Source: Onchocerca lupi
Lineage: Eukaryota; Nematoda; Chromadorea; Rhabditida; Onchocercidae
Length of the DNA: 64,000 nt
Assembly: GCA_028564675.1 (NCBI GenBank)
Contig: JAOVVO010000052.1
Coordinates: forward strand, 62,001 to 126,000
Direction: 5' to 3'
Under the pieces are notes generated by a model. It did no database searches. It was not told where the DNA came from and saw nothing but the letters and a program-made list of their open reading frames with translations. Below are positions 50,801-62,800 of this stretch, one piece after another. The position numbers and the translations under genes were made by a program. Position 1 is the stretch's first letter. Every line of letters begins with the position of its first letter.

Positions 50801-53800
50801 CCACAATGACTTTAGTTATAAGGATTTGATTTATCAATTAGTAATTTCTCCGCTAAATGTTCTGAAACGAATCTACATAAAAATATAAAATGATCAAATT
50901 CTATTATTTTTAGAAGGGACGATACTAAATATATGGTAGTATTTTTCAACTTTTGAATTCTGCTCAAACTTGTGAAATCAACGATAAATCCATAAATCTA
51001 AAGTTGAAAAAAAAAAAAAAAAAAAAACGAACGGAAGTAGCTGCGGTGTTAGATCCATGCATAATGCTAACGTTTCGAAACGTCGCTCTTCCACATTGAT
51101 ATTATGCCATATAATACAAGAGGCCGTCCAAATCAAAACAGCAGCTACATCCTGGAATATTTTTTACAATACATCTTAATGTATAGTTTCCGGCTTTTAA
51201 AATGGGATTATTCGGTGGAAGTGGAATTATTTCCAATAAATAATTAAAGTGGAATTACTTATTCTTAAATTTGTTGATTATATCGTCAAAAAGAAATTTT
51301 CTTGATCTGAATTACATCTCTAATGAAGTTTTTTTTTTCTTTTTTACTGAATGCATGGCCGGAAATGAAAGCTATACAAAATAAAAAGAAAAAAAAAAAA
51401 CAATTTCTCTCAACACTACTCACTAAAATCACAAAATGTTTCAAACTGGATCACAAGCACAACTACACTGAGTGAAAAAACTTCATGAGTTTAATCCTTA
51501 TTTCAGCATCATGCAATCATCATCCACAAATGGTTCATTTACTCCTATCATTAATTAATCACACTTGTCATTCCTATCTATCTTGCCCACTGCAACTACC
51601 GCTATATTATCCGAACATTCAGCAATTTATTCTGTTACTGTGTCTTTAATTTACAAAAACGACAATGCAGTAAAAACCAGAAGTTTTGTATTGTAGTCGT
51701 ATAACCTCGATATAATAAGCATCTTTTGACGAGTAGAAAGAGATTTTCAGAGGAATTCAATGGATAAAACAGGACGTTAGCAAGCAGTCAAAGTCAGGAG
51801 ACTCATTGTGGATGTGTCCCAATTTTAACAGAAAAAATGAATAAGTAACGAAAAAGTAGCGATAATTTGAGGCAAAAAAAGAATATTAAAAGTAAAGTCA
51901 AACGAAAATGTTCGTACAAATCTATGAATTATATTCGTTTAGTCAATTTGGTCTTCTCCAGAACTTTTCAATTCAATTTCTACTACCCACACTCATTGTC
52001 AATCTCTGCTTAATTCCTATTATATTTTTTATCATGATGCCAGAAAAACTATTTAAGTTCTAAAGCAATCAGATTGCTCTCTGTGTTTTGAATATAATGT
52101 AGCTATTTATACCTCTACCTGCATGAACAATTATTCTGCTGTTATTACCTGCATATTCAGTTTTTTAGGTTCATGTTATTCACGTATAGAAATCCGATTA
52201 TAAAAATTCATTATTTCTTGAATGATTAACATAATAAAAAAGGGATATGTCTGAAATAAATTGGTTAAATATCAAAATTTGAAAAGCGGAACAAACCCGA
52301 AGTCGTTTCTTATAATTCTGTGAAGTGATTACAGAAGTAACACCAAGCAACAGTTGACGTTGCTTTGTCACACAGACTTGATGTTCCTTTTGTATCTTGT
52401 CAGGGCTAATTCCTAGCAATGATGAATTATATGCACATAAAGTAAAAAGCAGATTCGGAAGCCATTCTAAGGATTCGCTTGTAACAGTATTGCCTTGCTC
52501 TGCAATCAAAAATGTTCGAATTATATTTTAATGTACAGCAAAAGCAAAAGGATTTAATTTTTGCGTATATACAAATTTAATTCGAAGTGTTTTAAAAATT
52601 TCAAGGATTAAAAAATATGGACTGAAAAACAGAAACCTATATAATGAAAAATCAATTCAACGACGGAATACGGTTTTGCCCGTTCATGATCGATTTGATA
52701 AAAAAATTGCGAAATACGATGGTAAACAAGACTGGATAGCGGTCGACCCAAAAAGAGAGCTATAACAGCACGTGGAAGTTCCGGAGCATATTGCCAAACG
52801 CAGTATTTCTCAAGATGACATAGTTGTACCATAATGGAGAGCCACTGCACACTAAAATTCTGATTTTTAGTTGCGAAGTAGTCAAATGAAGAAATATTAA
52901 ACAGTTTTCCATCTTTCCCTTCAGTCAATTAGCAAATATTTAATGAGATTCCACTCTTTGTTATAAGGATGCAACAACGCTTGAATAGTACGACAAAAAA
53001 ACTTTCACAAACTTCAAGCAAACCAAAAACTCAATATTGATTGAAGGTAAGAAAACTTCGATTATTAACACGAACAGCTTAATGCCGATAAAAAAAGATC
53101 TTGTCGAATTTCAGATTTCCCTCTAAATTTGATACTCAGTTACCTGGGCGTACTCTATGCAGTTATATTTTGTAGTGATTTAAATTTAGCGAATTTATAT
53201 GCTGAGAAACATTAAACAAACAACCATTCAATAAATTTGATCAAAAAGCAAATTATAAGCCAAAAAAGTAAGAATAAAGAATAAACAATCTATGCTTAAT
53301 TTATTTTGCAAGAATGTTGTGACTAATCACTCTATTTCAAGAATAATGCTTACAAATCTGTATTTTTTGGACAGGTATATGACAAAGAGGTAGTGAAGTT
53401 CATTCCCAACAGCAATATTTGTGACAGAGATAAGTTTGTTGAATCTGGTGGCTTCTTGAAATATAGGCGTACCTGAAAACATTTTAAAAAATTTGAAAAA
53501 AATAGAATCTGGTCTCCTAAAAAATAAATTAAAGAATTGAAATAGTTGAAAATATTTCTATGCTTACAGCAATGACAGGAAGTTTATATGAATCTGTTGA
53601 GATGCGAATTTTGCTGTATCCAATAGTGCTAAGTGGAGCGCCAAGACTGCACCACTGAGTAAGGGATGTTTCCGAACATAGTTCAACTTGAACAGCTGCT
53701 GGAGCTGCTGAAAAACCATTCAGAATATTAGGAAATACAGGGAGGGATTTCTGAATCAAAAAATTACAAAAAAATTTGAAAAAAACTCAAAGGCAATAAA

Positions 53801-56800
53801 AACATAAAAAACATGTAAGTCGAAATTTTTATAAAGTTCGGAAATAGGAATAAACTTACTGCTTAAGGCAGGAATGTGCGGTCGGATCTGAACTTCGTGT
53901 AAAACTATGTGGTATGGAAGACTAAGAGTAATATCGAACCATTCTCCGCTATCTTCATTAAAATGATAACTCCAATTAGCGGATCGAGTACGACGCGGTG
54001 CAGCAATCGCAATCAGTGACAACAATTGCCCACTAATATTTGGTGTTTGCTCAGAACTTATCATACCTAGAAATCAAGAAACTGTTTTAAAGTAACTTCA
54101 GATAGCATATTTTAAGAAAAGTCTTGTTCGGTACAAGTCAGATATAACTGGAAACAAGTTTTAAATCATATTAAGAACTGGAAGTTGACAGTTTGGCTAA
54201 AAAAAACATAGCATTCCGACAAGTTTTTTTAAGAAAGCAGAAAACTGATGAATTGGATCCATAAATTAATCTTATCAAATTCTACAGTTTTGTCCTATTT
54301 TCTTATTACCCATTTCATATTCGACACATTCCAGCTAGGTAAGCCAAAAAAAAAAAAAAAAAAAAACTTACAGAGCGGAGCATAATTACATAACCCATCA
54401 TCTCGTACATCAATTTGCAACTTTGATGTTTGCCACCCATAATCATTACTACCAGCCACCTGGGCAGAAAGTGAAGCAAGTTGTCGCATAAGTGGTGCAG
54501 ATATTGGAGCGGCCCAATCATTTGCCGAAACCAGTATGGAGCGTTCCAATTCACGCGCCACAATTAAATATCCTCCTAAAGTACTTCAAATAACTTTATA
54601 GCTTGCTAAAGAAATTTTCTTTCACTTGACGACATGAATGTTTATAATACTCTTAAATTAATCTTATCAAATGTTACGAGCAATTTTTTTCAAACCAAGA
54701 AAATCACATCTAATTAATTTGTAAAGCCCTATTCTTTCTTAATGATTAGTATTCCGGCGAGTAGTCTATTTTTGAAGAAAAAATTTTCTAGAATCGAAAT
54801 GAATATTAGCAGAGCAAATTTAGAGTAATGTGGGAGAAAGTTTATAAAACAGAAAATTCCCAATAAAATCTATTTGAGTATTGAAATCGGTAAAAAAAAA
54901 TTGAATCCTCAAATCATATCAATTTTCTTATCAAGCTGTAAAAAAAAGCTGATGGAAGATTAAAATAAAACGAATTTAGAAGAGAATGTAAATAAATTAT
55001 TATCAATATTACGACAAAAATCTTTTTGAAATAAATATAGATGTAAACTAATTTATGCTAAAACTATATACCCTGCGATAAATATAGCCAGGCATTACTA
55101 GTATGGAAGAAGAAATCAAAGCCTCAGCTAATGAAGACTAAGAAATAACATGAATTTAAAATCCACAAAAAAAACTGACCGAGTTGAGCGAAATAAATCT
55201 GATTATGCTTGATGCCTAACATTCGTACGAATGCAAAAGCGAGCGGTTTCGAAAGTGAGTAATTAGATGGAACAGCACAGTGTTTTATTACTTGTACAGC
55301 TATTTCGAATAAATGCTTCGTCTCACGCGATGCTCGTTGTGATATTTGCAATAACATAGATAACGCGTGGTCACCCAAAGTTACATGATTCCAGCTGAAA
55401 TAATTTTTTATTGTCCCAACTTTTTACTATAACCATTTCTATTTCAAGATAGTACGGTAACAATTTGATTAGAATTATTCCATTTGCAAACAACAGGTCA
55501 AATCAATCACTCATAATAATCTTCGTTTAACTATGCAAAATGCTGCAATGATTAAAATAATTGGTAGGATAGCTTTTTCGAGTAGTATTAATGGAAATCT
55601 TACCGAGATCAATTTAGTTTCGAGAGTAAATAAATGAGCATTATTTAACAAGATACTTACTCCTTCAGAGAAATCAAATTTACATCGGGAACTGCACTTT
55701 CGCATGCTGCCACAATTTCAAACAGTTCTTCGACTGCAGTTGGAAAGCTGCTTAGTAAATGATCTGATACTTCGCTTGAACAATCCAAGTAACAAGCGAC
55801 CTGCAAAAATTATCAAAATGATTTATCGGTATAATGATAATTATGAAGTATTCATCAAATAAAATATCTCTTTATTATAATGATTTACTTTTTGCCTTTT
55901 TTATTTGCTTTACTATTTTCTTTAGCAAACAATTTCTGAATTACTTCAATCTCTTATCAATCATTTAAAAACTAAGTGGTATAAGCAATGATACAACAGC
56001 ATTTTAAATCTCAAAAATGAAAACCTCATTAATAATACTTAGATCAAGTCTTTCGCTCACCTTATTTGACAATTTCAGGCTTATATGCAAAATTAAAATA
56101 CTGAAATCTTTGATGGTTGATTACCTGCTTTAGCATTAGTTGACGAAACATATTTAATTGATTTTGCCAGCGAGGAAGTAATGAAAAACAGTTTAATGAA
56201 TCACTATGAGCTGTAGGTGATCGCTTTGGATCGACAAACTGCTATGAACAAGAAACGAAATAAATATCAAGAAATATTCATATGCATTCACGTTTCGATA
56301 CATTGTAAGTTGTGCAAAAAAATATCTACTATTTATTTTTTTTCTTTTAATGTGCTTTCCGTAAAATACTTTTCTTGTAAAACTTACATCAAGTAATTGT
56401 GAATAATGTAAGCCATATTGTCCACATTGTTCCGGCATATATGGATAATGAGGTAAATCGGTATTCTCGCACGCATACTGCACATTGATCGGTATCTTTT
56501 GAGTAGCCTAAATTACAAAATTTAAACAACAAAACCATCATACCTCAATGATTTCGTCTCGATTCTAAAGTCATAAAAAATAAACCGCTCACCTTACTTC
56601 TAATGTTATTGGTTCTATTTCTTTTTTTTTTTTTAATTTTTACTGTTTCTTTTAAGCTTTCCATCATTATTCGGCATAAATTAACCAAAATATATAAGAT
56701 ATGACAACATTCGAAACAGTTCAAGCAAAATTTTTGTTCAATTATACGATAAAATAAGCCAAAGTTGAATTTTTGCTGAATTATTGATAAAATAAGCCAA

Positions 56801-59800
56801 AGTTGAAAATGTGACGAAAATAACATATAATATAATATGAAAAATTAAATCAAGAGGAGCTTACTTTTAATCGTCAAATATAGGCGCTTTCGAAAATACT
56901 GACTTATTTATACATTCAAGCTTAATAGCAAAAAAAGACAAACTTGAAAACATATGTTCGGTCGAAGATATGAATCAGCAGAAATTAGTGAGTAACCTCC
57001 CGAAGTCTTGTAATACTGGATAAAATTTCGTGCTGTATGAATTGATGACGATATATATCCAGCAAGTTCTCGTGCTACAAACAAAAATTTCTCATTTGTT
57101 TTTAATGCCTATATGCGATTCAATTATCATCTGAATAACAGCACACAGCAAAAAATGCTCCAGATTTTTTTTGCACAAAGGAATCAAAATAACAAATATA
57201 CAAACGCCCAGTTATTCACTGATTGTTTTTGAATGGGTTTTAGTTTTTTTAAAATTCATTTAAGATTACTTATTAAATATTTATGTTTACATTAAATATT
57301 TCAATCAAAAACTTTAAATAATAAAAACCATGCTTAATTGAAACTATATTTCGGCTCAATTTTAAAGTATCTACAACTTCTTTCGAAGTATATGTTTGAA
57401 TGAATATTCTTCAAACAAATTTAGTTCTTTCTCCATGAATTTACATCTATAAACACTTACGCGCTACATTGGCATAGTCTGATGCATAATTCGTCATAAT
57501 ATTCAATAATTCAACTAAACAATCGATTGGATATGAGAAATTAATCAAATCATCTCTGTAATTACGAACAATATGTTTCTATCTAAGTCGCACCTGAGAG
57601 AAATAACAGCATTCAATCATTTGTACCAATTTCATAGAATCATGCACAGGGAAGACATCTTTTTACTTAAAGACATGACTCTATAAACAATTAGCTACTC
57701 ATTCTTAACTTGATCAACTATCATAGTATTTCTATCAAATTCTCTGCCCAAACAAATGACGACCATTTTGCGGAATATGTTCTTTCAATTTAATAAAAGG
57801 TAACTAGGAAAAACACCATACTGTTGTGAAGAGATATCTTTGAGGATAGTGAGAATTTTGACACAAAGAATACCACGAAGAGAAATATCATACGAATCAT
57901 GAAGCCGTGTGATAAAATTTTTAAAGGCAAATACCGTTGAAGGACCAGTCTAAAAACATGCATATTACAATTTGGAGCAGAACAAACATTTTTCGGAAAT
58001 TTAAAAACTTAAAAAGTCTAACATAATTTCCTTATTTCCTCTAGTCAAAAATAACTTTTCAATTTTACTGATGATAGTGTATGGAGGTGAGTAACAAACG
58101 TTGAAGTAATAGTTGAATATTCTTGCTTTTGAGGAAAAGATGCACAATTATGCAAATTTAATCCTTAAAGCAATAAGTATGAGTAAGTAAAAGTACGAAC
58201 GCATCAAAAAAAGCAGCAATTTCATAAGGTTATAATTTAAAGTATAGAACAAAAACTTGCCGTCAAAGCTTGATTAACTCTTGTAATACTTCTCACCAAG
58301 AAGTTACTGATTAATTTGCAAAAGTGAGATGATTCAATCAGAACTGTTGAAGCCGTGGACTGGAAAAGTATATATTGAATTGTATTCTATACATGAAAAT
58401 AATTCTATTCTATCCATTTAAAATAAAGATAAGTCTAATTTCGTAAGCGATAATTTAGAACCACATATTGCATCGTTTCCTGATTTTTTTTGACATTTTT
58501 TCAAATTAAAATGAAATGTGTTGACTGAAAAATTACAAGCTACATTCTTTACCTGTCACAAAAGAGAAGAAACAAATACAAATATAATACAACAATATTT
58601 CTCAAACAGTAAACTCAATGTAAAGAATTTTCATACCGCGTAAACTATTCAAATCTAATTAATTATATTTCTTTCTATATTTTGAACTGATGAATTTGAT
58701 GAATCAAATTGCAAATTTTTACATCATTCTTGACTATGAGATCCAGGATACGCAACACAAGTACCCATAAATGTTCAGAAAGTGAATTCGACATTACCAC
58801 ATAATTCACAATAGAAGTTATATTTTCAGCTGGAAGTACGCATTTCCCAACTTCCGGCAATTTTTTCGTTGAATCTAGGAAGATATAAGATTTTTTTGAA
58901 AAATACGCCAAAGTAATGGAATCATCAGTACATTCCAAAACAAAAAAATTACAAATTCTGAAACAGACGTACAGTTCACTTCCTAAAAAAAAGGCTCCAA
59001 TTATTGCCATAAAGCTATTTAAATTTTATTCTTTACAAAACTTAAATATCGTTTAATAATCGTGCATCAGAATTAGCATGCGGAAAGAAAATTAAATTAT
59101 AAAATATCTTACAAATAAGTCCAGTTTCGAAATCTAAGCAAAAGGTAAGAAGTTGTTGAACCATTTGATTAGAGTCACTAGAAGAAATGGACTGAACGAA
59201 TCGTCCAAGGGCAGAGTTAGTCGCATTCAGTGTTTCGCCAAGTTGTGCACGCATTGTTTCATCTTCTGGCAATCGAGGGCGACACAATAAGCAAGTCCTC
59301 CATCTACTCAGATCTTGAATTGAATATCTGCAAAATTATCGAAATAATTCTCAACAATCGATTACTACAGAAAAACGTGATATCACTGAAGCTATATTAA
59401 CGTTGTCGTCTTTCCAAATTCAGTTAAAATTATTTATTAAAAACAGTAGAAATAACCTAGTGATAATATCAGCGAGGAAATCCATATTCATGCAATGAAT
59501 GTATTGATTCAAGCCTAATTGTTGCGTCAAATGATCAGGATAAGTGAAGGAGCAAGGCTGTATCAGAATGTCATTTTTTGCCAATCGTAATTCACCCTAA
59601 AAAATACTATTTTTTAGCCAATCGTAATTCACTCTAAAAAATACAAAAAAATTTATCTTTGAGGCTCCAATAATCCTCAGATATTTCTTGATTGTTAAAA
59701 TCTACTCTCAATTACGATTACTCATTCTCAATTTTGTATCGCAGGGAAAACCTGGAGCAATTGTAGCGGTGGCAACACTTGGTTAACAATAAACTCAAAA

Positions 59801-62800
59801 TATAGTGAAAGATCGATAGTTTCAAGCCTAAAAACATTCAGCTTTCGATAATCAGCCCTGATTCAGAGTTTTAAGACTAAAACGCTTAGCAGGACTGATG
59901 AAGGAGGTTAAATATTTGAGAATATTGAGATCTTTTAGCCTGAAGATAGTCACCTAACATCAGAATAACAATTATAGCGAAAAAAATCTCCCAGTTCAGC
60001 AATCATCTAGAACAATATAATTTTTTCACAGTAAGACGCACTAGAAAGCTGGCCATTATATGTTCCACATAAGTTTCTTTGTTAACGGATATTTTTGGCA
60101 TCCATTTAATCGGCACCCATTTCTCCATACTTTTCTTCATTCTATTTTCCGAAAAGATTGAAGCTGAAGAGCATGGTTCCTGGAAACAGAGAATGGAATA
60201 TCGTCAATATCTCTGCAAATGCAATTAATTTTATAAAAAAGTGAATTATACTGTTTTTTTTTTTTTTTTTTTTTTTTGCTTGAACAACATTGAGTAATTG
60301 TTTGGAGCAATTAGATTATCGACCAGTTCATCTGAAAATCTTAAATTTCCCCATTTTTTTTGACGAAGAATATTAATTCTGAAGTTCAAGTTAAAAAAAT
60401 GACCGTTTCCATGGAAGTTTCTGCAGATGGAATTGTAAAGTTAAACAAATTCTGTGCTTCTGAGTATTCAATTTCAACAGCATAACTCGCCACTGAAAAA
60501 ACTATTTGCATTTATGCACATATAAAAAAGTATTGCAAAATACTGCCATGTACACCAAAATACAGTTCAGCTTATTGGTGAATAATATAATCAATGGATC
60601 CAACAAACTCAGAACAATACATTGTAATGTTGAAGGACGAAAAAGAGGAAATACCTTTTGCGATATCTTGAGAAACATTCACAAAATGAACTGTATTTTT
60701 CATCACTTGCATATCTTCATTTTCATTCTGAGCTGTTTTATGTTCATCTTCCTTCATTTCCACATCAGTCGCGTGTAATATCGGCGATTCAGGCGCTGAA
60801 GGTGAACTGGACCCTGGTTCAACTATCGGTAAGGAAGAAACGAGACCATGATTTGATTCATCTGAACTAATTATAAAAATCCTTGGTACTTGAAAAAAGC
60901 TGGCTTTGGTTTTAAATTAATAATGTACTACTCATTATTCTCTTCTCAGAACTTCTGTTTCAAAAAGAAAAAGACTAAGCACTTTTTTTGTCACTTAGAC
61001 AGCGCATATATTCCGATATACAACAAGCGATAAACGCTGATTGTGATGTAGTCGTGTGTTCTTCATATGTTGTATTTGATAATGTTTCGTTTTCCATTAT
61101 TTTCAAATATAAATCTGTATCCTGAAAATTGATGTAACGCTTATAAATATAGCTTAGGGAACGGAAAATAACTTAACTGAGGGACAAGAAATTTTAAATA
61201 ATCTTTCAATTAAAATTGTAATACATGCCTCAACCTATAAATAAGGAAATAATAGCTAGAGATAAATTATGTTGCATTTAATGGCATTCACCAGTTTTAC
61301 TTATTCCAGTACTTTAATTTCTCGATTTCGTTAAACCACAGATAATCAAACTACAGCTATTAACTAACGCAAATATTGATGATTCCATAATTGACATAAA
61401 ATGAAATCCTACGCTAAACAAGTTTGGAATTTTTCGATTTTATTTTTACTTCACTTCAGCTTTAATACAGTGATCTCGTAAGAGAAATGTATATTGAAAA
61501 ATCCTTGTGAATTTATCTTATATTTTCGATGCGATACAAAAAAAAAGAAAAAAAGAAATTAAAAATAGTATTTTATAAAATTGAAAATAATATGACATAC
61601 ACCGTTACAGGAACGCGCAGCTTGCTCATCAACTTTCAGAAGATCATCAATCCAACGGAACACATAACAAAACCGTTCACCTTTTGCAAGTTTTTCCTTG
61701 ATGACTTCCTTAGCCCTAAAAATGCAAACGATAACGATAATACCGAAAATTAAGAATATAAATCAGCAGCTAACCTTTGTCCAATCAGGAGTTTTTTATG
61801 TCTTCAAGATTTTTTTTTTTGTCCCAATCGATTGCTTAAATGACTCGAAGGAAGTGCAAACGACTAATCTTTTAAAGGACAAAATAAATTCGATCAATAA
61901 TTAAAGAGCAAACAGCTTACTTTCTCTGATAAGTATGACTTCGAATTTCATCACTGGGACCGTCTGATACGACTGCTTGCCTCGTATTTATCAGAATTTG
62001 ATTTATCAGTGTTTCCAACAGTTCAGATCCTAACTCGGGTTGTTCATCATAGCTGAAAATGAAATTTGCACTTCAAGTCAAAAAGCATTTAAGTTGTCTG
62101 TCAACTGCATCAAAACATTTTTAGGATATTATTCAAACCATATTAGTTTCGTAGAGAACTAGAAATTTAGTCTTGAACAACAGTAATCTTAGCAATTTTA
62201 AAGAAAGATGTATTGTGATTTTCGAATAATATCAACAGGATTTTTGAAACTATAAATCAAACATCCAGATTAGTGTCTAATACTATTATGTTGTTTCAGC
62301 ATGATTCGATTTTGATTAATCTGTTATCTCATTACCAAACTAGTCATTTTGACAAAATACAGTCATGAATTCCAAATCACTGCCAATCTTGTTCACATCA
62401 ATTACAAGCTGTTCCTCCATATTTCAACATAGTCAAGTCAACAAATAATTATACCACACAAATCATCTTAAAAAAAATCATCTTTTAGTTAAAATTCAGA
62501 TAATTTAGAATATTAAATAAGTTCTACTTTGCAATGCTGAAGGATCGAGAAGTTTTTGCCTCGCAAAAAGCTTCCGGAAGACAACAAACAGCCGCCGTAA
62601 TGCCAGTTGATTTTCGTTCTTTTACATCTTCCACTATTTCATTCGTAGATTTTGCTATAAATAATATGAATGAACACAAAACATATCCAACATATCTGAA
62701 ATCTTGGACTCTTTGATCCTCGTAATTCCTGCAGAGCCTTTTCATAAGCTTTCTTTTCTAGATTTTTTTCAGATAATGAGAGCTACCATATTACCGAAAG

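Noticed and set aside
60251..60279. Long T-run as a terminator or transposon tail
   Set aside because: It lies inside a BIRC6 intron with no target-site duplication or element body; similar A/T runs occur throughout the window.
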